Source: Littorina saxatilis (taxonomy: Eukaryota; Mollusca; Gastropoda; Littorinimorpha; Littorinidae). From it: a stretch of DNA of 64,000 bases. Position 1 is the stretch's first letter. Each line of letters begins with the position of its first letter. The DNA lies in the NCBI RefSeq assembly GCF_037325665.1, contig NC_090255.1, positions 31,024,950-31,088,949 on the forward strand, in the 5' to 3' direction. The position numbers and the translations under genes were made by a program. The notes under the pieces are model-generated. The model saw nothing but the letters and a program-made list of their open reading frames with translations, had not been told where the DNA came from and ran no database searches. Shown here one piece after another: positions 16,201 to 27,591 of the stretch.

Positions 16201-19200
16201 AACATGAGTGAACGTGGGAGTCTAAGCCCATGAACGAAGAAGAAGAAGAGACCCGAGATTCTCAGATTTTTGCAGTTTCACAAGGGCACATTACTTCTGT
16301 ACCTGTGATAAGAGCACTCATGGATTTTTCATTTTAAATTGTCTTAGAGTTTGAGAAAAAAAGTTCTTCTTAAAACCAGTTTACAGTGTCCCTTCAGTGC
16401 AGGTGTAGGTATGGTATACTTTGGTAAAGTTCATAGACCAAGGGACACACAGGTGTCCCCTATAGGGAGGTGTCCTCCCATCAGATACCACGGGATTATT
16501 TTATTTTTCTTTGCAGGAGATGCATTCAGGATCCACTGGCTTCGATCCAAACAAGTTTCGTTCAGTTAACTTTGGACAGGTGAGAGATTTGTGAACAAAG
16601 TCTGTCATGTCTATGGTGTAACCTCTGTGATGAGATAAAAAGAGCATTGTGTGTTAAGTCTTGATTAGTAAAGTGCTGCTCAGCAAGTAGGATGACCCTC
16701 TGATTGCTTGTGTGAATGAAACATTGCCATTTTATTTTGTTTTTAATCTGTTCAAGTTTATTTTGTCCACAAAGAGAAAAACTTTGAATGAATGCTTAAA
16801 TAGACAATGCTTGGAAATAACACACTCCCTAAGTGAAAAAAACCCAGCGACTGCAATGCGTAATTCACTCCAATGTGTATATTATGCAGCGTCCATTCGA
16901 TGTGATGAACTTTTTTTTCAAAACTATGCACATCAGAGCCACATTTTGCTGCAAATTGCCTGCAGTGATCACTCAGCACACATGTTTTCCCAATCTCATG
17001 TGACCTGAAAGTCAGGTGACCTCAAGCAAAACACCTTGTTCACAACAGGCCAGCGGTCACTACTGCAACAAATCATGAACTGGGATGTGCTTATTTTTGA
17101 AAGAAAATGGCATCATATCGAGCGAACATTTCCAACATGAGTTATTTCCAGAAAACGTCTACTGTGTACAAATAAGTTAAAGGTCAGACAACGTTTAGTG
17201 TTTCTAGTTGTTGTGGGAGATCAAATTTGAACTGAAATTAACAAAACAATGGTGAATGAAATTGGCCTTAAGTAAAATTGTGTCATTTTGATTTGTTTTC
17301 AGGCAACGAATCAGAAAAGAACCATCTTCACAACAAGTGGAAACCAAGGTGAGTGCTGGGTGCTGAATGATTGATGGTAATGTGACGCGATAGTCTCCCT
17401 TTCACAGCAGTTGTTCTGTAGAGTTGCCTGCAGGTTCTAAGCTATTTATAGCTCAATAGCTGCCAGTCAGACATCTGTGAGCAGGCAATCCAAATCTCCG
17501 CAATTTTGCGGATTTCCGCGAAAACAACACAAAAAAACTACACGCGCAAATAATAGTTTAACCCAGGCGAGAGGGACAAAATTGTGTTTTTCTTCACATG
17601 CACAATTTACCTTTTCTTCTTCTGCGTTCGTGGGATGAAACTCCCACATACACTACGTGTTTTTTGCACGAGTGGAATTTTACGTGTATGACCGTTTTTA
17701 CCCCGCCATTTAGGCAGCCATACGCCGCTTTCGGGGGAAGCATGCTGGGTATTTTCGTGTTTCTATAACCCACCGAACTCTGACATGGATTACAGGATCT
17801 TTTTCGTGCGCACTTGGTCTTGTGCTTGCGTGTACACACGGGGGTGTTCGGACACTGAGGAGAGTCTGCACACAAAGTTGACTCTGAGAAATAAATCTCT
17901 CGCCGAACGTGGGGACGAACTCACGCTGACAGCGGCCAACTGGATACAAATCCAGTGCGCTACCGACTGAGCTATATCCCCGCCTACAACAATTTACCTT
18001 TCACCAGAAGGGGTTACAGTCGTATTTACAAGGCCAAAATGCTTCTGCTTTTGGGGGTGTTGTCCCCACGACCCCACCAGGGGATCTACCCATGGACCTC
18101 ACCAGGGGACCTACGCGGCCCCCTGGACCTCAGTGTGAGTTATTTTGTTGAAAATAATTCATCCTTGAATGGATTGCCGGTGTGAGTTGTAGAGAGCTGT
18201 TTGTGATAAAGTCTGACTGCTGATGTCTCCTGGTATGCCCTTGCAAACCTTTTTGTACAGCAAAGCACATGTGTATAGGGCTGTTCCTGTAGCCCACCCT
18301 CACTCCTGATCGACTCGTGACTGGCTTTGCCTTCAATAGTAATTCAAGCGTTTTGTGCATCTGATTACGATTACAATGATAGAAGAACTAAGAGAGAGAC
18401 AGAGAGTGAGTGTGAGACTAAGAGAGAGGGAGAGAGACAGAGAGTAAATCTCCTAATTACACAAATCTCTGGGTATTGTTCTCATATTAAAAGCAGATAA
18501 TAGAAAAATTCAGCCATGGTATAGAAGAGAGAAACTAGTATGGATGATTTTAGAGAAATGTCAAGTTTGTACATGTATGTTCATTTTGTCAGTTATTTTA
18601 TTTAGTATTAAATCAGTGTCACCCTGTCTATGCCAAACCAGATATAATTTCTTCCTAGTGGTTTATTTATTAAGTAAATCATTCTCTCTCTCTAGATCTG
18701 TACTTTGATTTCTGCTAGAATTACTTCATTCAGAGATTTTTTATTTTTAAAGATTTCAATCATTTATGTAATGTAGACTTACTGTGTATTATTGCAGACA
18801 ACTCCGTTCAGTACATGCCTGGTCAGCGAGACAACATGGATGAGTTTGATGTCACGTCGCGTCGACAGCAAACGTCAGTTGCCTTTTTTATATTTAGTCA
18901 AGTTTTGACTAAATATTTTAACATCGAGGGGGAATCGAAACGAGGGTCGTGGTGTATGTGCGTCTGTCTGTCTGTGTGTGTGTGTGTGTAGAGCGATTCA
19001 GACTAAACTACTGGACCGATCTTTATGAAATTTGACATGAGAGTTCCTGGGTATGAAATCCCCGAACGTTTTTTTCATTTTTTTGATAAATGTCTTTGAT
19101 GACGTCATATCCGGCTTTTCGTGAAAGTTGAGGCGGCACTGTCACGCCCTCATTTTTCAACCAAATTGGTTGAAATTTTGGTCAAGTAATCTTCGACGAA

Positions 19201-20039
19201 GCCCGGGGTTCGGTATTGCATTTCAGCTTGGTGGCTTAAAAATTAATTAATGACTTTGGTCATTAAAAATCTGAAAATTGTAAAAAAAAATAAAAATTTA
19301 TAAAACGATCCAAATTTACGTTTATCTTATTCTCCATCATTTGCTGATTCCAAAAACATATAAATATGTTATATTCGGATTAAAAACAAGCTCTGAAAAG
19401 TAAATATATAAAAATTATTATCAAATTTTTTTTTTCGAAATCAATTTAAAAACACTTTCATCTTATTCCTTGTCGGTTCCTGATTCCAAAAATATATAGA
19501 TATGATATGTTTGGATTAAAAACACGCTCAGAAAGTTAAAACAAAGAGAGGTACAGAAAAGCGTGCTATCCTTCTTAGCGCAACTACTACCCCGCTCTTC
19601 TTGCCAATTTCACTGCCTTTGCCATGAGCGGTGGACTGACGATGCTACGAGTATAAGGTCTTGCTGAAAAATGGCATTGCGTTCAGTTTCATTCTGTGAG
19701 TTCGACAGCTACTTGACTAAATGTTGTATTTTCGCCTTACGCGACTTGTTTTTCTTTAAATTTATGTTGAATGTTTTCCATCTTTACCATGTTATTCGAT
19801 GATTAATTGTACCCTTAGAAAGCCGAGGTAACAAGCTATATATGTGTATTTGTTTATTTTTATAGTCTTTTTAAAAATTTATATGGTCTTTTATTTTTAA
19901 ATGTTAAATTATGTTTTTATGTTTTTCTAAATTCTGTACTCATGGCTGCAGATACTTTGCTTTTGATACTTCCAAAAGACATGTTACCCGTGTGCTTTTG
20001 TGTGTGCTTTTTTAGAGGGGGAATCGAGACGAGGGTCGT

Positions 20040-20098
<59 letters not shown>

Positions 20099-22094
20099 AG
20101 AGCGATTCAGAGTAAACTACTGGACCGATCTTTATGAAATTTTACATGAGAGTTCCTGGGTATGCTATCCCCAGAGGTTCTTTTTGGATAAATGTCTTTG
20201 ATGACGTCATATCCGGCTTTTTGTAAAAGTTGAGGTGGCACTGTCACACCGTCATTTTTCAATCAAATTGATTGAAATATTTGTAAAGCAATCTTTGACA
20301 AAGGCCGGACTTTGGTACATGTGTATTGCATTTCAGCATGGTGGCTACAAAATTAATTAATGACTTTGGTCATTAAAAATCTGAAAATTGTAATTACATT
20401 TTTTTTGTATAAAACGATCCAAAATTACGTTCATCTTATTCTTCATCATTTTCTGATTCCAAAAACATATAAATATGTTATATTCGGATTAAAAACAAGG
20501 TCTGAAAATTAAAAATATAAAAATTATGATCAAAATTAAATTTCCGAAATCGATTTAAAAACAATTTCATCTTATTCCTTGTCGGTTCCTGATTCCCAAA
20601 ACATATGGATATGATATGTTTGGATTAAAAACACGCTCAGAAAGTTATAACGAAGAGAGGTACAGAAAAGCGTGCTATGCAACACAGCGAAACCACTACC
20701 GCGCTAAACAGGCTCGTCAGCTTCACTGCGTTTTGCACGAGCGGCGGACTACAGTCATTGTGAAAAAATGCAGTGCGTTCAGTTTCATTCTGTGAGTTCG
20801 ACAGCTTGACTAAATGTTGTTATTTCGCCTTACGCGACTTGTTATGAGGTAAACTTACCCACGTGGCATTATTGGCCAGTCACTTGCGCTGATGGGGTCT
20901 ATGTCGACCAAAAGAGTGGGATTCCCTGTAGGTGGAGTTCCTGGAGGGGGATTCCCTGTATACAGGGAATACAACAGGATTTCGTTCATGTAGCGTGTCG
21001 CCGATATCGCTGAAAGTCACGTGATGCTTGGCGACATCAGTAGAATTTGATGTTTTTCTATCTTTTTTGATATTTCTTAGAAATTCGAGTATGGTCTGCA
21101 AGTTTTATTGAAAAACTCCACCCTGTGGGATTCCCTGTATACAGGGAATCCCCCTCCAGGAACTCCACCTACAGGGAATCCCACTCTTTTGGTCGACATA
21201 GACCCCATCAGCGTCACTTGCGAGGGATACTCAGAACATGTGGTCAAGGAGCACGTGAGGAACATTTGCCTCAATAAAAGCAAGAGTCACTCCTTTACAA
21301 CCCATACGGACTGGACCCAGTTATTTCAGGCGTTCGTCTATTCTTCTTCTTCTTCTTCTGCGTTCGCGGGCTGAAACTCCCACGTACACTCGTGTGGTTT
21401 TTTTTGTACGAGTGGAATTTTACGTGTATGACCGTTTTTTACCCCGCCATTTAGGCAGCCATACGCCGTTTTCGGAGGAAGCATGCTGGGTATTTTCGTG
21501 TTTCTATAACCCACCGAACTCTGACATGGATTACAGGATCATTTTCGTGCGCACTTGGTCTTGTGCTTGCGTGTACACATGGGGGTGTTCGGACACCGAG
21601 GAGAGTCTGCGCACAAAGTTGACTCTGAGAAATAAATCTCTCGCCGAACGTGGGGACGAACTCACGCTGACAGCGGCCAACTGGATACAAATCCAGCGCG
21701 CTACCGACTGAGGTACATCCCCGCCCGTTCGTCTATTCAACACCATCACTATTTATAAAAATGACCGGAAAAGATATGTTCATATGTGTGTGTGTGTGTG
21801 TGTTTATAAATGCTATTTTAAAAGCCTGCTCTTCCTTCTGATGTTTTGAAGCAATGATTTACAATTGTACAAAACAAGCAACCTTATGCACAGCCTAGTG
21901 TAAACACGACCAGCTGTCTGAACACATATGAACAAAAACAAATGAGCTTACATGTTTACTGTTGACTGAGAAAAGACCTAGAAAAAACCTCCTATTTAAT
22001 CTCGGTTCTTTTTCATTTCAGGTCCGAAGATTTGCCACGGTACAACGCTTCTGAGCAGGATCTCATGGCGTCGTTAGAGCGTGAACTGTTGTGA
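13259..22094 (+). CDS. Cystin-like N-myristoylated ciliary membrane protein, six coding exons
   Basis: Coding exons are 13259-13623, 14760-14934, 16517-16579, 17303-17348, 18798-18873 and 22022-22094. Phases agree throughout, giving 265 aa ending at TGA. The start MGSGPSKDQKGK is an N-myristoylation-type sequence (Gly2, Ser6). The rest is low-complexity, Gln/Asn/Asp/Arg-rich and lacks membrane segments. The C-terminus SEDLPRYNASEQDLMASLER resembles the terminal motif of vertebrate cystin-1, as I remember it (DHSEEGLMASIEREYCR). Cystin is a lipid-anchored protein of the primary cilium membrane linked to polycystic kidney disease in mouse. The family call rests on the two ends, since the middle is not alignable by eye. 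The mollusc protein is longer than human cystin (about 158 aa). Exon 1 ends in a tandemly repeated splice-donor region. A transposon begins 16 nt after the exon 5 donor. The gene model is strong; the name is less certain. Confidence 0.75.
13605..13975 (+). repeat. Four copies of the cystin-like exon 1 end and donor
   Basis: The motif CTGACAACAACAG|GTAGG is seen with donors at 13624 (true), 13688, 13749 and 13935. Around it, TAATGTTGGA...TCGCTGTAAATTCAATCCC is repeated on the intron side. Spacing is 64, 61 and 186 bp. Reading through the true donor meets TAG at once. Confidence 0.9.
14405..14740 (+). mobile_element. SINE-C, third tRNA-like head, cystin-like intron 1
   Basis: It starts GGGAAATAGCTCAGTGAGTA, an A-box-like sequence, with GGGGTCGATCC as a possible B-box. 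The middle (GAGTCAACTTTGTGCAGACT) is shared with SINE-A. Its 3' portion runs almost up to the acceptor at 14759. The exact 3' end is uncertain. Confidence 0.75.
15130..16246 (+). mobile_element. SINE-B interrupted by a 748-bp DNA transposon
   Basis: The SINE is flanked by AGACCCAAGATT and AGACCCGAGATT. It is split at its GACTTA by the element at 15278-16025. The order of events is clear: SINE first, transposon second. Confidence 0.92.
15278..16025. mobile_element. Inverted-repeat DNA transposon, 6-bp target duplication
   Basis: The 16-bp terminal repeats CAGTGATGTACATTTT are flanked by GACTTA on both sides, an exact 6-bp duplication of SINE-B sequence. The interior holds a roughly 54-bp direct duplication (about 15449-15540), an inverted pair around CACCATATGG near 15570 and 15645, and AGGACA-rich stretches. 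No transposase is seen, so it is non-autonomous. A 6-bp duplication does not fit hAT (8) or Tc1/mariner (TA). Confidence 0.9.
17615..17984 (-). mobile_element. SINE-A copy in cystin-like intron 4
   Basis: The tRNA-like head is at the right (GAGCTATATCCCCGCC as seen on plus). ACAATTTACCTTT flanks both sides. Confidence 0.92.
18890..19749 (-). mobile_element. Hairpin-ended element H in cystin-like intron 5
   Basis: It is a reverse copy, about 90% or more similar by eye to 10012-10875. It starts 16 nt after the exon 5 donor at 18874. Confidence 0.9.
20013..20842 (-). mobile_element. Hairpin-ended element H, second copy in the same intron
   Basis: It is more diverged, lacks the outer hairpin arm at its left end, and carries a long (GT)n at 20040-20098. 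It lies 260 bp from the previous copy in the same orientation. Confidence 0.87.
20878..21222. mobile_element. Foldback element with about 90-bp arms
   Basis: The arms run from CACTTGCGCTGATGGGGTCT to ATTCCCTGTATACAGGGAAT and face each other across about 160 bp. The arm tip TATACAGGGAATCCC is itself palindromic. The core GATATCGCTGAAAGTCACGT also occurs near 9890. It lies directly beside element H. Confidence 0.8.
21343..21722 (-). mobile_element. SINE-A copy in cystin-like intron 5
   Basis: It has a (TTC)n tail at the left and the head at the right. GTTCGTCTATTC flanks both sides. The A-box carries one change (GAGGTACAT). Confidence 0.92.
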
Positions 22095-23035
22095 TTGTAC
22101 TCGGTGGACCGTGAACACACAACACCTAATCTGACCCAGAGTGACATTACGAAAGTGGGATTATATTTTTACCCACAGCAAGATGGTGTTATGTGCTTTT
22201 GAGATGGCTATGAGCCACCATTTCATTGGAGCGAGACTCGACCTAACTTTTCAAATGGAAGTCATCTCTCTGACAATCTTGAATGAGAGGAAGCCTGTTT
22301 TTCCCCCCCTGAACGCAACGTTTTCTAAGAATTGTCTGAACAAGGGTTACCATCCCGCAAAATCCAAAGACAATTTTTGTCCTTATTTTTCTCAAAAGGC
22401 TTCTGTGGAAAGTTGTTTTTTTTTTAACAGATACTGTACAAGGATATTTCCTGTTCAAGGACATCTGTTCATTTCCCATGGGAACAATGATCCTTGTCAG
22501 GAACCTTTTTGTAATAGGACACCTTAAAGCAAAGGACACCTTTTTTTTCACTTTGAAGGACAATTCTACAACTTTCTTGGAAATAAATGTGTACCCCAGC
22601 AAGGGACCTTTTTATGACAATTAGGGACCTCTGAGGAAAGGACACTTTAAGTCTGCATGGCTTGACACCCTCCCTGGGGAGAACACCCCTCATTACAGGA
22701 CATTTTCATTAAAGCATTGTCTGAAATGAAAAGATGCATGCTTTAGGTCTATTCCTAGGTGTCCAGCATTTGCAGAGGGCAAATGGTAGAACTAGAAGTG
22801 ACCATTAATATTTGGAGATCAACAGTTTTCAGTTTCATGAGTTTTTAACTTAATAAGTGTTTGAGCGTAGACTTCACTTTTAAAAGAATGTGTTCTTCTC
22901 AGACAATTAGATGGTAAATGAATTGATAATGATTCTGTTGAGTGCGCAAATTGGCGTGTATGTAACTTGAAATGTGATACTTGCTGCTTCAGCTGTCTGT
23001 CTCAAACATATATGACGAACACACCTGCTGACATA
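22095..23035 (+). other. 3' untranslated / downstream region of the cystin-like gene
   Basis: No coding exon is seen here. An AATAAA at 22582-22587 could end the message. Small open frames in this stretch show no protein-like composition. Confidence 0.4.
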
Positions 23036-24046
23036 CAGGGTGACCCCCAAAAAAGAGTACCCAAACAAAACGTCATAAATTGAACAAAAATAAAGCAATC
23101 TTCATAAAATTTATTTACACACACAAGTAGCCTCTGCATGATATTCACAGAAAATTTTAGCGTTCTAGCTTGTCTTTCAGGAAAGTTATGCTCATTCTAC
23201 AGAACATGCTCCAAATGGCCTCCGCGCCGCTGCAGGCAAACTTGAACTTGCCGCGCAAAGTTATCAATTATTATTCTCTCTATTTATTTATATAGCGCCT
23301 TATCTGAAGTTCAAAGCGCTTTATGCCGTGTGAGATGGAATTTTTTGCACAATATATCACGCATTCACATCGACCAGCAAACCTCAAGCCTGTTAGGCGA
23401 ATGTTCACCTTTCGCGGCCTTTATTCCAAGTCACACGGGTATTTGATGGACATTTTTATCTATGCCTATACAATTTTGCCAGGAAAGACCCTTTTGTCAA
23501 TCGTGGGATCTTTAACGTGCACACCCCAATATAGTGTACACGAACAGGGACCTCGGTTTTTCGTCTCATCCGAAAGACTAGCACTTGAACCCACCATCTA
23601 GGTTAGGAAAGGGGGGAGTAAATAGCGGCCCGACCCAGGGTCGATCACGCAACCTCTCGATTCCGAGCGCAAGTGCGTTACCACTCGGCCACCCAGTCCT
23701 TTTTTCACCCAGTCCTTTTCAATCACCCGCACACACTCCTGTTGCGAGATTCCGCGAATGGTTGTTGTGATGGCTCTCTTGAGTTCTGTGATTGTCTGTG
23801 GGTTGTTCCTGTAGACGTTGTCTTTCAGGAACCCCCAAAGATAGAAATCTGGGGGATTTAAATCCGGGGGAGGCCATTTGGAGCATGTTCTGTAGAATGA
23901 GCATAACTTTTCTGAAAGACACTAACATTTCCTGTGCAAATCATGCAGAGGCTACTTGTGTGTGTAAATAAATTTTATGAAGATTGCTTTATTTTTGTTC
24001 AATTTATGACGTTTTGTTTGGGTACTCTTTTTTTTGGGTCACCCTG
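23036..24046 (-). mobile_element. Rearranged mariner-type transposon with long inverted arms
   Basis: Ends CAGGGTGACC sit in TA dinucleotides, and arms of about 180 bp (23036-23223 and 23868-24046) are inverted copies. On the minus strand 23700-23885 encodes KWPPPDLNPPDFYLWGFLKD then NVYRNNPQTITELKRAI, including the last catalytic Asp region of a mariner transposase. After the SINE-E insertion (23278-23705) the frame resumes DNFARQVQVCLQRRGGHLEH then VL and a stop. Only the C-terminal third of the transposase remains, so the copy is not autonomous. The right arm joins the coding part at a shared AAATGGCCTCC. Confidence 0.9.
23278..23705 (-). mobile_element. SINE-E inserted in a mariner remnant
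   Basis: In sense the head is GACTGGGTGGCCGAGTGGTA (Ser/Leu-type A-box) with GCGTGATCGACCC as degenerate B-box. The tail carries AAGCGCTTTGAACTTCAGAT and ATAAATAAATA. It splits the transposase fragment between VIE and DNFA. ATTGA may be the target duplication. Confidence 0.88.
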
Positions 24047-24048
24047 TA

Positions 24049-25190
24049 CAACCACACACACACACAGATAACCACACAGGCATGTTGGTACTGACCATGA
24101 ACAGTATGTGTTCTGGAACAGCAAATACAGCTGTTGTAAACACCCTCCTCTCCAGGCTCTCGCCCCGCTCACCCTACACACACACATTTACTCTGCTAGT
24201 GTGAGCAGTGAGCAGGTTTTACTGCTCCCCCCTCCCTCTTTTCCCCTATAATAATTGATGATAAATTGTCCTTCACTTTTAAAGAGAAAATATGTGTGCT
24301 TCCTTTTTTCATCTTTTTCTTCAATCTCTGGATATGGACCCCATCATCTATGGGCACTGACTAAACTTTTTGCACCATTTTGCATGGGGAAATTATAAAT
24401 GTGTTGGTCTGCAAGACACTCTCGAAGTTGTTGAATACAAACATAACATACACATTCCATTTCTCTCAGCTCAGCATTCAGTGCATCAAAACATAAATAT
24501 GGTTGTATCTTGGATGTAATGGTCAGTTTGTGTCTTATGTGATACTATAGGGGTCGCCCTTTGTTGCACGGGTATAATTAATTTACTCGAAGTGTAACTT
24601 GCTGCATTGCCCTAGTGGTTCCATACATTACTTAATTTACATGTATTTTACTTGTGTTACTTTTGCTTTGAGTTTATCTGCATTTGCCTTTTCTGTATTC
24701 TACACTTGTATTTATTTAACAGTCGTAAATATTCACTGGACGACTCAGAAAAACTCTGAGAAGCAGCTATTATGATTTTGGGGGTAATTTCTGCCTTAGC
24801 AGAAAGATACATGTTCTGGGTTTACCTAGGATGATAGCTGCTTGTACATTGCTTCAGTTGATTATTTGTTGGATCGAACTTCATATGCGAGCTCTACGGA
24901 GCAGATAGTGAAGACTGCTGCATTTATGCTGTATCACATGTCATGTCACCTTGTGATGTTATTTTTCATTATTCTGTTTATATGTACGATGAAGCCTATC
25001 ATGACAGAATCCTTTATTATCAGTGATTGTCTCGTGCAGCAGCCAATGCCCCTTCCTTTCGGCACACTTTACCAGCTTTGCACAAAAAGACCAGAGCACC
25101 TTTTTCAAAATTTTCAAATGTGAACTAGGTCAAGTGCCTTTTCCACTCTTGTACTCAAATTCAATCACTCATTTTTGTTCAAGTGGATGG
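24049..25190. other. Downstream of cystin-like gene, no gene seen
   Basis: AT-rich unique sequence with short CA tracts at 24050-24065. No exon with protein-like composition on either strand. Confidence 0.4.
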
Positions 25191-25540
25191 GGCGGGGATG
25201 TAACTCAGTCGGTAGCGCGCTGGATTTGTATCCAGTTGGCCGCTGTCAGCGTGAGTTCGTCCCCACGTTCGGCCTGAGATTTATTTTCTCAGAGTCAACT
25301 TTGTGTGCAGACTCTCCTCCGTGTCTGAACACCCCCGTGTGTACATGCAAGCACAAGACCAAGTGCGCACGAAAAAGATCCTGTAATCCATGTCAGAGTT
25401 CGGTGGGTTATAGAAACACGAAAATACCCAGCATGCTTCCTCCGAAAGCGGCGTATGGCTGCCTAAATGGCGGGGTAAAAACAGTCATACACGTAAAAGC
25501 CGTGGGAGTTTCAGCCCATGAACGAACAAACAAACAAAAG
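25191..25540 (+). mobile_element. SINE-A copy with short internal deletion
   Basis: It has the same tRNA-like head as the 29981 copy. About 30 bp near the 3' end are missing, and the tail is CAAACAAACAAAAG. Confidence 0.9.
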
Positions 25541-25638
25541 GGGATTGCCACTGAACAAACTGCTTATTGCAAGGGATGTCCGGCTAAACCAGAGTATAGG
25601 TAACTTTTTTCTTTTTTAAAGCGGTATGACGCGCATAT

Positions 25639-26008
25639 CCCCCCGCGGGTTAGGGGGAAGAATTTACCCGATGCTCCCCAGCATGTCGTAAGAGGCGACT
25701 AACGGATTCTGTTTCTCCTTTTACCCTTGTTAAGTGTTTCTTGTATAGAATATAGTCAATTTTTGTAAAGATTTTAGTCAAGCAGTATGTAAGAAATGTT
25801 AAGTCCTTTGTACTGGAAACTTGCATTCTCCCAGTAAGGTAATATATTGTACTACGTTGCAAGCCCCTGGAGCAAATTTTTGATAAGTGCTTTTGTGAAC
25901 AAGAAACAATTGACAAGTGGCTCTATCCCATCTCCCCCCTTTCCCCGTCGCGATGTAACTTTCGTGGTTGAAAACGACGTTAAACACCAAATAAAGAAAG
26001 AAAGAAAT
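25639..26008 (+). mobile_element. SINE-G copy with 12-bp target duplication
   Basis: It starts CCCCCCGCGGGTTAGGGGG and ends in AAAGAAAGAAA. It is flanked by ATGACGCGCATA on both sides, which fixes the element ends and shows target-primed insertion. Confidence 0.92.
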
Positions 26009-27221
26009 GACGCGCATACAACACTCAGTCCTCGCACACCCATACCCCTGGTTTTGTACGGTACTAGCCAGAGGAAGCCCTGATTATGCAAAAATAGGGC
26101 TCTTGTCTGAGTGAATGGACATCATGGCAGTCTTGTAAGGCTAGACGTGTACTGGTCCCTTAGGAGTCTGTTCATGAGAGGTTTCTGATTTGTTTATAAA
26201 TCAGCATTTAGATGATATTTTTGTGTACTATATAGAGTTGTGTGCCAAGCGTATTAACATACACATTTCCCTTTATCAACGTTTTTGTATTTATACCCCA
26301 AGTGTTTGTTGACAACAACAAAAGAAGAAATGTGCACAAGCCTTTTTGTAATGCTTCGCTTCTTAGTAACTCAGGTTTTTTTAAACATTCCGTCCAATTT
26401 TACCAGAATGATTTTTTTAATTATTTTTTGATTTACCTTTTACATGTAACACGTTTGAATCTGTGTGCTTATATTTTTTTATGCTCAGGGCACACTGTGT
26501 GGTGTGTGCCAATAATGTTCTTTCTACAATCAGTGTACAGAGCATTTATTGGCATACACTAGGGGGGAAAATCAAATTGCATTTCATTTAACGAGTTTTG
26601 TGTGTTGATTTGACACTGTCGATTTGTGAAAACTAGACTCTGAATGACAGACAAGATACATGCGAAAGATCAGGGGACTGCTTTTTCTTTTACTTTAAAA
26701 CGTAGAGAAGACCAGCAGCATTGATTGTTATCTGTGCTGAAATGGACGGGACAGAGGTGTTTTTTTTAAGTTCCAGAAAAAGAAATGACTGTTTCTCGTG
26801 AAAGCTAGTCATTTGATTCATTTTTACTTTTGATTCATGTGTTTGTTCTATTGTCAGGGATTAATTGTCTCAGAACTGTCTGCTGTCAGTCTTTTGCAAG
26901 TAATATGCCCTAGTAACTGCTGCAACTCCACTGCTGTGTTGAATTATGCAACTTTACACTCATGATACCTATGTCGCATACATAAATATATACCATGATT
27001 TGTGATACTGCTGTGTGACCAATACAAGCGCACTATACACATGTATATATTTCCTGTTAATAGTAATATATTCTTTCTGCAAAAGCAAGATGAAGTCATA
27101 CTGTTGTTATCTTTTATGGTTCAAGCCTTTGTCATGCCAAGTGTTTGCCTACGGTGTATGGTATGAATAGTTCACAAAGAGAATCAATAGCTGTTATTCA
27201 AATACTGAAGTTCCAAGGAGA
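26009..27221. other. Unique sequence between two SINE-G copies
   Basis: AT-rich, with one open frame (26242-26562) of hydrophobic, Phe/Cys-rich composition typical of chance translation. No gene is supported. Confidence 0.4.
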
Positions 27222-27591
27222 CACCCCCGCGGGTTAGGGGGAAGAATTTACCCGATGCTCCCCAGCATGTCGTAAGAGGCGACTAACGGATTATGTTTCT
27301 CCTTTTACCCTTGTTAAGTGTTTCTTGTACAGAATATAGTCAATGTTTGTACAGATTTTTAGTCAAGCAGTATGTAAGAAATGTTAAGTCCTTTGTACTG
27401 GAAACTTGCATTCTCCCAGTAAGGTAATATATTGTACTACGTTGCAAGCCCCTGGAGCAAATTTTTGATTAGTGCTTTTGTGAACAAGAAACAATTAACA
27501 AGTGGCTCTATCCCATCTCCCCCCCTTTCCCCGTCGCGATATAACCTTCGTGGTTGAAAACGACGTTAAACACCAAATAAAGAAAGAAAGA
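27222..27591 (+). mobile_element. SINE-G copy with 13-bp target duplication
   Basis: It is flanked by TCCAAGGAGACAC on both sides. The head is CCCCGCGGGTTAGGGGGAAG and the tail is AAGAAAGAAAG. Confidence 0.92.

Noticed and set aside
17594-17875. Recurrent Cys/Lys/Arg-rich peptide ([20 protein letters not shown]) in many places
   Set aside because: It is the translation of the shared SINE-A/B body and is found wherever that body lies.
26242-26562. 106-aa open frame
   Set aside because: AT-rich chance frame, Phe-rich and without domain features.
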